A stretch of DNA of 64,000 bases, taken from Atherinomorus stipes. Taxonomy: Eukaryota; Chordata; Actinopteri; Atheriniformes; Atherinidae. Location: NCBI GenBank assembly GCA_023101725.1, contig JALJCO010003008.1, positions 124,001 through 188,000 on the forward strand, in the 5' to 3' direction. Shown piece by piece: positions 1 through 12,205 of this stretch. The notes beneath the pieces were generated by a model. The model did no database searches and was not told the origin of the DNA. It was given only the letters and a program-made list of their open reading frames with translations. Every line of letters starts with the position of its first letter. Within the stretch, counting starts at the first letter, position 1. Made by a program: the position numbers and the translations under genes.

Positions 1-1017
1 AATAAAGGGAACACAACCATTGAAATGTCAATCAAAGCCAGTTTACTTCTGTGCTATCAATCTGTCCAGTTAGGAATAACACTGATTGTGAGTCAATTTC
101 ACGGCTGTTGTGCAAATGAAACAGACAGCAGGTAGAGATGAGAGCAGTTAGCAAGAAAACCTCTAAAAATGAATGTTCCTGCAAGTGGTTGTCTTAGACC
201 ATTTCCCCGTCTTCATCGTCTCTGGCTAATTTTTGGTCACATTTGCATTTTGCCCTCACCATACAAGACGGTCAATGCTCGCTGTGGCAAAAAGGTTTGC
301 CACGTCTCCCAGTAGTGTGGAGGAGATACCAAGAGACAGGCAATATGGAGGAGGTTGTAGGAGGAAACTGACCCATTTCTAACATTTATTAATTTTTCTT
401 TAATTCTTATCATTTGAATCAAATGTGAAATATTTGAAAAAATAACCTGTTAATTTTACAAAGCATGTCAGTGGTGGGGCGTGCTTTCTGTGAGACGGTA
501 AAACAGCCTTAACCATCCCTCACGGCCCACGAGTGCAAAACGCCCGGCCCTGGATGAGTTGTAGGCTTTTATTACAGCATGTTATCTGAGATCTAAACTT
601 TAAGATTATTATACACGACTCCACTGAATGAAACAATTTCATCACGACTTTTGAAAAAAATTAAACCTTTTCCTGTCATCAGTGGGTTTTTTAATCACCT
701 ATTTGCAGTTATTTATTGATAATCAGTCTGTGATGAAGTGTAGAACTGCAACGTGACTTCAAAGCGTTCAGCAGTTACATGATGATTAAATGATTATATC
801 ATGTGTCATATTAACACTGAGATGCAATAAGGTGGAGGTTACCTGTTACAGAGTTCATGAACGCATCATCCAGCAGAAATGATTTTAAGGCTGTTCATGC
901 AGTCTACGCCAGGATGGAAATGAAAGGCATTAAATTAAGGTAGTATACTATTGCATAGCATCATACATATCATGTAATAGTAAACTTATTACAAAACCAT
1001 ATCATAAGGGTCAGTTG

Positions 1018-1081
1018 GCCCTCGACTTGGTGAGGTGGGGATTTTTTGGCCCTCGGTGAACACTAATTGGGGACCCCTGAT
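1018..1081. repeat. hAT-type end fragment
   Basis: ggttggccctcg-like text and aattggggacccctga resemble the end of a common hAT-derived fish repeat. No partner end is recognised. Confidence 0.3.
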
Positions 1082-1705
1082 GTAAAAGCTCAATAAAACT
1101 GTAACTTTTGAAAAGGTATTCAATTTGAGCATCATACTGTAGACCTGCTGGATAAACCACCAGAGTCCATCATGCGAACCCCCGCTCCTCTCGTGTTGCT
1201 CCTGTTTCCTGAAATCACATTCAAGCTTCCGTTCAAGGACAGCATCACAACTGAGTCATCACTGCTGTTCGTTAGCGTGATTAGTCACTTTAAAAGATGA
1301 AAGCGGTGACTTTCAGGTCGTCTTTGTTTGTCTTAACCTCTGCACTGCCGTGGAAGCTTGACTGAGCACCACTTTACATTAGCGGCATCCTGCTTTACAT
1401 TCACAGCAACACGCTTTCTGCAGGCAGCCGTCCAGACCAGGGACTGACAGGTTGATTTGTCTCACGCTCAGTGTGGATTTCAAATTTTACAGTGCGTTTT
1501 CAACAGTCTGAGACGGCTGACAGGAATAGTTTGACGTTCAAGGATGATCCTGCACCGTTTTACTTTGACATTTATTTGTTCAGATAAAGTAAAATAAGAT
1601 CTTTCACAAACACAGATGCATTATTTAGATGTGGGTGGGGAATTGTTAACATATGTCCAGTGAAACTTTGAGAGAAAATACTGATCATGACCTTTATTTC
1701 ATTAA

Positions 1706-2119
1706 AGGGGAAGTCAGTTTTTTTTCAATCTGGAAGTAGCTTTTTCGTGGCGATTCATCCTTATTTACAGACATTTACTTGTTATAATAGTGATGTCATC
1801 AAAGCCACTGCAGTAAAAATGTCTGTAAATAAGGACCAATCACCACAAAAAAAGCCACTTTGAACTCACAGGGGGGGTCCGACTAATGTTTCATAACATA
1901 ACATTGGTGAAATGAAGGAATTTGTGGCAGATAATGCCTTATCTAGAGGCTGCGCGCGGTTGCCCCATCACTTCCATTATTTTGTACATGCACTGATCTG
2001 GAGTGGATCTAAATATCTCCCGAAGGAATTAAAGTTGCACCAAAACTGTCCGGGTGAGTAAATGAACACATTTCATGCTAGAAAATAGGTCCAGATTGAA
2101 AAAAGACCAAACTTTCCCT
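1706..2119. mobile_element. TTAA-flanked fold-back element, second copy (414 bp)
   Basis: TTAA at 1702-1705 and 2120-2123, left terminus AGGGGAAGT. It has the inner hairpin (about 1735-1865, arms around TTATTTACAGACATTT and AATGTCTGTAAATAAGG) and the complete right arm, including GCGCGCGGTTGCCCCATCAC, but only a stub of the left arm. It is a close relative of the element at 27926-28505. Confidence 0.75.
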
Positions 2120-2488
2120 TTAAGTAGCTGAGTTTTACTTGAAACATTAAACATTTGAGAAATGTCTCTATAAGAAACTGGTGGCTTCTTATTATATCTT
2201 AGTTTTTTAAAACTGTTCAAAGCACAGCTGCATGTCCCTGAAAACTTGATGAAAGGTCCAAAAATACCCCCACAAATAAAAAGCTAATTTAATGCCCTGC
2301 ATTGCTGGCCGTTTGGGGGGGGGTTATCCCCTGTTCCCCGACAGCGCGGGACTCAAACTGGCAACCATGTACCCTCAAAGCCAGCATGGCCTCGAAGCCT
2401 CTGAGGCTTTGCTTTGATTCAAGACACCATCGGAACAAATGCGTCTTTTCTGCAAAAGTACTCTTTAAATAGAACAAGCAGTCATTAC

Positions 2489-2530
2489 ACACATACACAC
2501 ACACACGCACAATCACACACAAACACACAT
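2489..2530. repeat. (CA)n-rich tract
   Basis: Imperfect CA repeat (cacacatacacacacacacg and following). Confidence 0.9.
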
Positions 2531-3299
2531 CCCCTGTGTTTAAAAGAGAAGATTTCATGTTCGTTATTTCCACTCTTTCATCTCTGTCCTTCAGTCTGAC
2601 AGCTATAAATAATATGATGGAGACACACAGAGAAAAATATTATGCTAATTACAGCTCCACATGGAAGAGCTTCATTCTCCTCCCTCTCCTCTCTCTCCGT
2701 CAGTTTGAAAGTTGCTTTTTTCTTTGCTGTCAGCCTGAACTGTAAAAGTTTCTGGCATCAGGGGTGAAATCTTCAGGGTGAAGTCTTTGCTTTTTTTTGC
2801 CTCTTTTTCTGTCAGCTGAAAACTTACAGCATTCTTAGACTTCACCTTTTCCTTTGGTGCTCTCTAAACCTGAATCCTCTTCCTCTCTCATCCTTTTCCC
2901 CTTAAATTTACTTTCTACTCTCTCCATCTCTGTCTCCCTCTGCTTATTCCCCTCCTCTCCTCTCCTGCCTTTCTTTCTGATTTAACTGAAATCAATACAG
3001 TCTGTCTGGGAAAATCTAATTAAATCAATCACACAAATGAACCGTATAACTAGATTCAGCAAGAGACCACAAGAGGAATTAGAGAGACAAAAAAGAAAAA
3101 ACAAATCTAAAAGCTTTAATAAGATAATATAACCGTTAAGCAGATTTCAACCAGAAAGGGGTTGCAAACTACATAACACACGATGCATTAACACAAGCTT
3201 AAAAAGACTAATTTAACACTGTAGATTAAATTCTATGGAAAAATGGAAATTATGAGGTCATTGTTTATATTTCTAACAGAACAATGACTATGTTAAATT

Positions 3300-3342
3300 T
3301 TAATGAGAATGTGTGTCCAAACTTTGACTGGCACTGTATATG
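3300..3342. repeat. Tc1/mariner terminal fragment
   Basis: The run tgtgtccaaactttgactgg followed by cactgta is the inverted-repeat end of fish Tc1-type elements. No matching left end was found. Confidence 0.55.
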
Positions 3343-3889
3343 ATGACACCACACCTTAATTATTCGAAGTGCCTTTGTCAGCTTTAAGTTTGGGTAAGTT
3401 ATTTTTATATGGCTGTATATCGAGCATAAACATAGATAATATATTACCAGCTTAGGGTATGAGTCGCTGGAGGGGGCACTGCAACAACAACAACAACAAA
3501 AAGCAATTGTTCAGTGTCACAACTAGCATCCTTTCCTCATACTCCATCATTAAAATAAAAGATGAACTAATACAGAAAAAATAACCCCTATGTTTCTCAT
3601 TATTTAACTGAACTGACCCACAATCTGTTCTGCACAGTGGGAGAGATGGAGGGGGCCATGATCACCCAGGGCAACAAAGTGGCTGGTGAAGAAAAATGTT
3701 TTATTTTTACCAAACCATCATTACTTCTTCCGTTTTTTTTCCCTTCCAAATACGTAGTAGTTTTAGTCCTTAAACTTGGCTAAAAACAAGTATAGAATGG
3801 AATAAAAAGAGAAAAATACAATTCCAATTCTCATCTTTGTGTCCACTTTCATGCAGCCAACTTCAGATCACCTTGATGCTAGATAATAG

Positions 3890-4070
3890 GGATGTTCGAT
3901 ATTGAATTATTTTTTAACCAATATCTGATATACAGATATCTGCAGGCTGTGAAGTAACTGTGAATTTAAATCTCTGTGTAAAAGTTGTGTCAAACTGATA
4001 CAGATCATTTCCGATATTATATTCTAATTATAATATTGGTCAATGATAATGGCAGGCTATTATCGAACAT
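3890..4070. mobile_element. Small hAT-like element (181 bp)
   Basis: The ends are ggATGTTCGATA on the left and TATCGAACAT on the right. The flanks share ATAATAG in seven of eight positions (3882-3889 and 4071-4078). The interior is rich in GATATC and CAATATC motifs. The first bases of the right terminus are lost. Confidence 0.55.
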
Positions 4071-4473
4071 AATAATAGCAATATCTAACATCTCTACTCC
4101 ATAATGATGAGTAATTTTCAAAGACTTAAAAAAAATGTACGTAGTATACAATCACGTCTGAATAGGGGAAAGTGTCAATCATTTGACAGTGGATGTACTC
4201 TGGGCTAAACACAAACCAAGCTAACTTAAAACTAACAGGAGCTAACAAAGATTAGACTCCGAAGCGGAGGGATAAATGTAAGACATGTTTGGACTTCCTG
4301 TTAGCTGCTAAAAAAGACCATTTTGCTACTCTGCTGCAGTCTGAGACCTTACTGAGGGCAAACAAAGAGCTAACTGTTAGCCACTGGCCAGCATCTGGTC
4401 AGCGGCATGTCAGTCAAAAGGATACATCACTAATTATGTGTAATCAAGATTAAATAACATCTAAATGGATGAG

Positions 4474-4475
<2 letters not shown>

Positions 4476-4524
<49 letters not shown>
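4476..4524. repeat. (TA)n microsatellite
   Basis: About 24 uninterrupted TA units. Confidence 0.98.
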
Positions 4525-4528
<4 letters not shown>

Positions 4529-7500
4529 CTCACCCCCCTCACAGCTGACATGGAGGTAAACTTGACCTATTAAACCTAAAATGATGTTGTCAACCAGGCT
4601 GTAAACATGTTTATTTCTGCTATTTCTGCTGGCCCAAAGCGGATTTGCTCTGTTTTCCAGCCCCTAGTGGATAAAGAAAGGACTAATTTTTTAGTTTTTT
4701 TTTAAACACTACAATTTTTAAGCACTCTTCCGGATTTCTGCATTGGCCTCACTGTTGGCCACCGGAGTTTGCCCCTTGGTCATTTCTCTAGCTGAACCAT
4801 ATGGTGGTACAATCACATTTTCATTGTAGTAACTATTGCAGTTTTCTTTCTCTCAGAAAACTGAGTATTCATGTTCAATATATCTTGTGAAAAAAAAAAA
4901 GATGGGCAGCAGCTCAATAAGCCATGGCTGTACAATAATACACACTATAAAGACAGCAATAAACACACACACAACAAACCCACTGGAGCACTAATTAATG
5001 CAGTTGTCACACATCAGACTGTGGCAGTAATGGTCCGTAGAGCCAGATGTTCCTGCCTCCAGGTAATTTAAAAAGCCTTTTAATTTATGTAGTGAGACCA
5101 GCTGCCCAAAATTTAGGTGGTTTTGCAGTTTATACCAAGCAGACGGTCAGAAATTTAAATTAATTTTAAGGTTTAGATGAATAAGTCTTTTACCCAAAAC
5201 AAGAACTTTATAATTTCCTTTTTGTTTGTTTTTTAAATGGAAGTATGATGGAAGCAGAATCAGGAGCTGAACCCCAAGCATCCCAGTTGCAATCGTGAGA
5301 AACAATGAAAAATTGAGAAAGGAAACAGCCATATATCTGTACATCCATCCATCTGGGTCTTTATTTCCCAGGCAGATGCTCTGAACACTGAAGTCAAGCT
5401 TCAGAAACTTCCACCCCATTAGCATGCTCTCTCACCCACTTGTTCCCCACAAGCTCCATTGGTATTCACATGAAGCCAGACACCAGTGACAGAGTCTGTA
5501 CACAGAGAGGGAGTGAGCAACACGGAGGCCGACAGAGAAAAGGGATGCCGTAGTGAAGAGGGACGTCACAGAAAAAAAACTGGGAAATCAAAAATGAAAG
5601 AGAAAAAAGATGGAGGGAATAAGTGCGTGACGGAGGAGCCAAGAAAAAGGAAAGACCTTGTCAAGTTTGACTTTTTTCGCTTCACTGCTGAAAATGCTGG
5701 AAACACATACACCCCTGCCCACTTTAAAGGTCACACAATTCACACATGCAGCACTGCAGGTGTGTGTCAGGTGTGTGTAATGAGGATTACGCTCATCTCT
5801 GCAGCAGCCTGAAAATTTCTGCTCTTCACGCCCTCAGCGCTGTGGCAGATTCTACATTTTCATTTAGTGTCCAGTGGCCGATATTTAAAGGAATCAAGTT
5901 AAACATTTGCATGTTGCATCAGGGTATTCAGGCTGTTGGTGGGTAAACAGAGCACAAAATGTCTGTTTAACAGAACTTAGGGAAAAGCAAGATGCTGCTA
6001 AAGCGAAGAAACCACCCAGCAGCCAATCTGGATGATGATGTACTGAATGAGACACATAATGCTGGCATACATGACGCTTATGACTTTAAAGTGTGTGTGA
6101 GAGTAATTGCAGATTATAATATGTTCATTTGTGCTCTGGACCAGAAATGTTCCCTTTTGTTTCATGTCTGTAGACAAAACTAGAAGCCAATGGAAAGCCG
6201 TGCTCGGGACCATTTTCAAGCAACACTAACTAGAGATGAGTTAATTATCTTGTCAAATTGACATCAGAGGGGTTGTTTAAAAAGAAAACAAAAAGATTAT
6301 CTAAAAATTTTCTTCAAAGAAAAGGACTCACAGTAAAAGTTTAGTATAATGAGATGTGATTTTTCTCTAGAAGCGATTGCTAGAAAGTGAATGGAATAAC
6401 ACTTGCATGCTTCAACTCTTTTAAAGGAGTGATGACATAGCGGTATAAGCTACTTCATGTAGTTGATATTGCTGCATATGTCAATTCTCCAAAGAAAAGT
6501 AACTTCACTTTTCTCTGGGGGTGGGGTCTCTTTTGGCAAGCCAGATTTCCCTCCTCACTAAAGGGGTTGGGTACGGTGATGATATGATCTACCCGGAGTC
6601 CAAGTTGACTTAATTTTTTAATGGCTACAGCCTTATAACCTTATTTAGAAAAACTAGGTCAACTTGCCAGTAGCTGAGTTTGTTTGTTAAAGACTATCTG
6701 TTAGCATCATGGGCACTTCAGAGAATGAGTTATGTTAATCAGACAAGACAGCATTACGAAAATAGACTTATGGGTAATGACAATGTTGTGGCTGCCTCCT
6801 TCAGTGTTGCTACAGAAGTTTTCTTTGAAATCTATATATTCAAAAACCTCGACTTGAATTCACCCATGTTCAGGAATCCAGAAAAGGGAAGTTTAATGCA
6901 GGCATTACAGCTTAAAAATTGCTGGAGGTGATCAATAGCATCTGGATCCATAGATAAATTGTTAGCATGGCGTTATTCTCTATCAAATAGGAGGAAAACA
7001 AATGAAAGAAAAGCAAGGATAGAAAATTCCCATTTCTCCTCTGTTTTATTCCATTTTACACAGGTATAATAACAGACCAAATTTGCTACGGTGTCCTTAG
7101 ATTGGGTTTGGGTATTTTCTTCATTTTACAGTGAGGGCTTAAAGGGTTGATTAACTGCTTTTTGTTCTAATCAACATCCAATTATCAACCAACCTCGATG
7201 CTGATCACTTAATCTAAAGCTCACCTTGATTATCTCATGATTGAGAAAAAGTTCTGTTCCCCCTGATGACTGGTTACATTAGGTGCTCCCCTTGAGAAAA
7301 CAAACGGCCAACAGCCGGTTCATAGTCTTGAATTAAGATAAAAAACGATAAGTAACTGTTAGGACTGCTCTGAGCTTCCAGAACAAACTATTTGCATCTC
7401 ACAAATTACTTATAAACAACTATGTTGATTTAAAACATCACTTTTTTGCTTCATTTTTTCACAGGTGCTGTTAAAGTTTAGGCATTAAATAAATGATCTT

Positions 7501-7880
7501 GATTATGAAAATGACCTGGCTTGTCTTAAAACCCTCATGTCTGTCACAAATACAATTTTTTTCTGGCTGACATTTTATTAAATTTCAGGTAGTCAGAAAG
7601 GTCAAAAAAGCTTGGTAAAGGTTAGCAAACATGTTTCAAACTAAAACTGTGAGTGAATATTGAACTCATACAATTTTTATGTATTTAGATTTTGTCCTAT
7701 ATGACTAAGTAAGTAGAGAAAATAGATGGATGCTATAACAGCATTCTCATTATTTTAACAGAATAATTTAGTCATGAATTTAAAAATCTTTTTTTTTTTT
7801 TGCTACCATTTAGCTGTAGATGATTTCTAGGACATGGAGTTGATTCTATGTAACAGAACTTGCATAATGTGCTTGTTCAG

Positions 7881-8117
7881 TCATTGTGTGCTCATATCTG
7901 CCTCCTCATTTCCTTCCACCTCTGCATGAGCAGGAATATAAAATAGACCAAACTTGTATAATACTGCTGGAACATTTAAACTAAATGTCCTGCTGGCAGA
8001 ATAATAGACTTTTTTTTTCTTACTGATAACAGTCAGTGTAACAGTATTCTCAGTGATGTAGCTGGGTATGCTGAGCTTTCCCTGCTGGTTCACCGTAAAC
8101 GATGGAGAATGCAGCAT
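7881..8117 (-). pseudogene. Non-LTR retrotransposon RNase H fragment
   Basis: A minus-strand frame ends with FYIPAHAEVEGNEEADM. The PAH-xVEGNExAD box is the C-terminal RNase H motif in Jockey and I-type LINEs and other RNase H-bearing retroelements. The preceding 50 residues are only weakly similar to the domain, and nothing recognisable as reverse transcriptase is nearby, so it is a decayed remnant. Chance similarity cannot be excluded. Confidence 0.45.
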
Positions 8118-9595
8118 CTGTGAACCCAGACCAGCTAGTTTGAGATATCTGTGTTGGTTGTGATGATGTTTTTATCAGTGTTATGGACTGCAGTCCATGT
8201 TTTGCTGTGACATTAATGTGGAAAATACTGTTGTGATTGCCTTCAAAGAAGCTAAATAGACTGAACTGTCCTCAAGTGTATGGAGGAGGTCTGAAGTGTT
8301 TTGAACTCTGAAATATTGTCAGTCACCTGGAAGCAACAGCATTCTCAAGCACACCTGCACTCCACTGTGGTGAGGTGAGATTAGACCTCTGGAGGTCAGT
8401 AAAATCTGCACCGTTGTAAGGTGTTAGCTAACAAAATGTGACGGAAAAGGAATGGAAAAAAAGTAAAGGCAAAATAGTTGCATATTATACCCTCCCGAAT
8501 GACACATGGAGTTTTTGACAAAAATATTAAATCTGTTAGTTTTTGTGCAATACCAGGTTTGGGATATTAAAATGTGACAACATGAGACAAAACATGACAC
8601 AAAATGATTCATGATGATATGACAACCCTTAAATACAAGTAGAAATACGATTTTAAAAAGAAAAAAAAAAAAAGAACAGTGGGTAAATAACTGGTGTGCA
8701 CGTGGAAGGCAGCAGTTTTAAGATTACAGTATTTTCATAGAGTCTGTAAAATATGTAGATACTAAAAATAACTCATAAAAATCAAAACATTTGTACAAGT
8801 TCCTTATAATCTACTACATATTGCCCTTGTGGTGATATGATAAACATCATTTTTACCTACCCCTATGCTACACAGTGACTAAATGTTGATTGGTTGAGTC
8901 TCATTTCGTACCAGAAAGATCTGACCCAGCTGATACTGATTTCCAAACAAGCAGTAAAGTGCAAAAAAGTTGCCCTTATTGGCACAAAACCACCTTGTAA
9001 AACTGTAAGGATCACTGCCTCCTTGTTACAATGTGCACTTTCTGCACAAAAGCTCATGAGTTTTTTCTCATATTAGAGTGAAAACCACAAGAGGGAAAAG
9101 AAAAGCAACTATGCTTCAAGCTGTTCCATATTTAGAGCACCGTCTCCATCTGGTACGTTTGTGACAACTATTAGAAGCACTACAAAGAGGTGTGTCCATT
9201 TAGTTTAGAGCCTGTTCATTTTTGATAAGTTATTTCATTCAGTCACATTCAAACAATGTGGTTACTAACAGGTCTTAGTAACAAGACTATCACAGGTCTT
9301 ACAACAAAGATTTTCTAACATTGGGAATTTACAGTAAACTCAAACTTTAATTCTACTTGACTGTTGTAGTTACCGATGGTTAAAATAAACCTTTGTATAC
9401 ATTATTGCATTATTTTTTTCACCATCAAGCATGAATCTTAAAAAAAAAAATGAAAAAGAACAATGTTTTCAAAGGCCTAAAACTCTGATGACATCAATAA
9501 TAAAAATCTTTACTAGAGGCAGCACCAAAATCAGGTGGGAACTTCATATGACAGACAAATTTTCAGCACTTTATTTGTGAATGACTGAAAGAAAG

Positions 9596-10262
9596 AAGGG
9601 ATGCTCGATCCAATCTTCAGATCGGGATCGACTTCGATATTTAAAAAAATCCTAGATCGGTAAAAGTCTGGATCGGTAAAAATGAGCTGATACGTGGCCC
9701 GATACGTAGGTGCATATCTATTAAGTATATTTCTATGCTGCGCGCTTTGAGTGACGTCACGCTTTACCGACACAGCACATGGAAGCTGTTATGTTTGTTT
9801 ACAAAGGCCAGAGTCGCAGCTGCCTGCTGTGTCTCATTCTGTCGCTGCTCAAACAAGAGTCCTGGCATTTTATTATTTTACATTTATTAACTGCACTGAC
9901 TGAACCAGGGGAAGTTTTGTTATATTTTTTAGATATAAGACCAAGATTGTGAAGCTGCTTTAAGATTGTTTAAGTTTATCTAATATTGCTGTGTGTGTGC
10001 AAGTAATTCAGTACACTTATCTGTTTTTAACAACTAGGTAAAAATCTTTAAAGCCAAGTCTAATGTTGCCTTGCACAAAAGAAAAATCCCAGTCTGTTCC
10101 CACACAACGAGGTGTGCTGTCAAACAATACCATGCTGTTTTTTTTTTGGGGGGGGGGGGGGGTTCCCTGCTTTTTCCGTATCGGTAACAGATTGGCAGAT
10201 ACCAAAACATCAAATATCGGTATCGGATTGGTGCCCAAAAAAGGCAGATTGGTGCATCCCTA
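9596..10262. mobile_element. hAT-like non-autonomous element (667 bp) with 8-bp target duplication
   Basis: AAAGAAAG occurs at 9588-9595 and 10263-10270. The termini are aAGGGATGctcGATC on the left and, read inward from the right, TAGGGATGcacCAATC. Many GATCGG and TATCGG motifs lie near both ends, as in common teleost hAT-derived miniature elements. It includes T10-G15 near 10138-10162. No transposase remains; overlapping frames on both strands are shadows of the G run and flanks. Eight-base target duplication plus AGGGATG ends is the hAT hallmark. Confidence 0.75.
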
Positions 10263-11149
10263 AAAGAAAGACCCCTCCAAATAAAAAAACAAAAACAAAC
10301 AAACAGAACAGGCAAACCTCATAGCCATCACAGTAAATGAGTACTCTGCTCCAACCATTCGCAGGAGTTCACTCCAGTTTATTCAATGACCGTACACATT
10401 AGGCCCTGATGTGATGATGGTAATGATAACTGCCATGGTGATGAGGTGGGAAGTGCTATTAACTGCTCCTTAAGTGGTATAAATGGACTGTTCACTTGAC
10501 CTTTTAAGTATTCTATGTGTTAACATCAGGATGCTTGTAGATTCTTTTCCATGAATTTACTGAGAGCTTTCCCCTTTTGCCACTAAATTTACCTAAAGGA
10601 AGACCAAGACTCAATATACAGTAGCAGACGGATCAATCAAGTGGCACATTTTGGTTTTGTATATCTAAGTATTTTAAGAGATTCATTTTTTGTAAATCTT
10701 ATAGAAATTACCAGTGTTCAAAGGTAAAGTACATTTTATTATGGTGATGTACGTGAGAACACTTGCGGTGCTTCACTTGAACATTCACATTTTTTGCCAC
10801 TTTATACTCAACAGTGGTTACTGATAGTTATTACAAGCAGGGAGAGGTGCAGAATCAGCTTAAAAAAATCTTATTTCTTTGGTTGAACAAAAAGGAAACA
10901 ATAAGAATTTTTACTCAACTTACTTTTTAGAGTCATACTTGCAGTTATTAAACACCTTTGCCACCAAAGAGACAAGAGCAGTTTTATGCACCCTTAAGAC
11001 ACCACCCCCAAAAACCCATATCTATAGGACACATTACATTAACTGAGCATTCATTTATAAGTGCACCTGCTTAATCATGCAAAATGGACTGATGTAGGTG
11101 GTGGATAAGTCAGAAGATTATGTGCAAGTCATATAAACAATTCAACAAA

Positions 11150-12205
11150 TTCAACTCACCTCTCCTCTTCACCCTGTATGCCTCTGATTGTAATTTTCAT
11201 ACCACCTGCAGAAATACTCTGACAACTCAGTGGTAGTGGTATGTATCAGACATGAACAAGAGGAAGAATACAGGGAGCTGGTGAGCAACTTTGTGGACAG
11301 TAACAGCAGGAATCACCTCCTTCTAAATGTTAACAAAATGAAGAAATAGTAACTGACTTAAGGAGGAGGAGGAGGCCCGGACACTGGCCCATCAGAATTC
11401 TGGGTGTGGAGGTTGAGCTTGTGGTAAGTTACAAATACGGGTGTATACTTGGACAGCAGACTGGAAGATGAACACAGATGCTGTGTACAAGAGAGGGATG
11501 ACCTGACTGTGCTTCCTGAGAAAGCTCAGATCCTTTATAGTATGCAAACTACTTGAGAAGTTCCTCTCGTCTGGGGTGGCCAGTGCCATCATGTACATGT
11601 ATGCTGTGGTGTGCTGGGAGAGCAGGATCAGCTCCAGAGTTGCTAGCATGGTTAATAAACTGATCCGCAAGATGGTAAAATCATAGGACACAACCTGGGG
11701 ACACTGGAGACAGTCAGGCCCAATCCCAAACTGCCCCCCTACACACTACCCCTTCACTATCGAGTGTCCCTCCCAATGAAGTCACACCAGCAGCTGTGGA
11801 GGGCGCTTTGATTGGAGGTGGAGGGTGTAAATGAGAATGAGACGCCCTCTTCCCTCCACTGGAAAAAGAAAGCAGTCATCGCCGTGTCAACACAAACACA
11901 GTGTCATTTAAATGCCGAAACATCCGATCTGAGGGGTAGTGTTTAGGGGGCAGTTTGGGATTGGGCCTCAGAGATTGGGCATCTAATCCCATCCAGTTTT
12001 ATTGTACAGTACATAGCCCGTACTGTATGTATGTGTACACTGTTACTTATTTTACTTTATTTTATATTTTCTGTACTGCGTTTTTGTGCCATACTTGTAT
12101 ACATTGTGTTTAGCAAGTTAACTTGTATTCATTTCCTGTTTACACTGCTTGTTATCCAATTGCTGTAGAATTTCCCTCATAGGATTAATAAAGTACTTTA
12201 GATTT
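11150..12205 (+). mobile_element. Degraded L2-type LINE, 3' part of the reverse transcriptase and tail
   Basis: Plus-strand frames, shifted by small indels, give LFTLYASD, then KYSDNSVVVVCIRHEQEEEY, RELVSNFVDSNSRNHLLLNV and later fragments such as ILGVEVELVVSYKYG. This is the reverse transcriptase region around the YADD box through the C-terminal part of a fish L2-like element. The catalytic box at 11215-11226 reads YSDN, so the second aspartate is lost. A 3' tail (ccctcataggattaataaag) ends near 12205. Stops and frameshifts make it a dead 5'-truncated copy, interrupted by a 251-bp inverted-repeat element. Confidence 0.75.
11717..11967. mobile_element. Miniature inverted-repeat element inside the LINE (251 bp)
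   Basis: The termini begin GGCCCAATCCCAAACTGCCC; 23 of the first 24 bases pair with the complement at the right end. TCA lies on both sides (11714-11716 and 11968-11970), consistent with a 3-bp target duplication. No coding capacity. The nearly perfect termini suggest a younger age than the LINE it interrupts. Confidence 0.75.

Noticed and set aside
2300..2400. Possible tRNA-derived SINE on the minus strand (ggttgccagtttgagtcccg)
   Set aside because: Only a B-box-like stretch; no A box at the right distance was found.
5486..5812. 108-codon plus frame rich in K, E and R
   Set aside because: Low-complexity purine-rich sequence with no domain or splice context.
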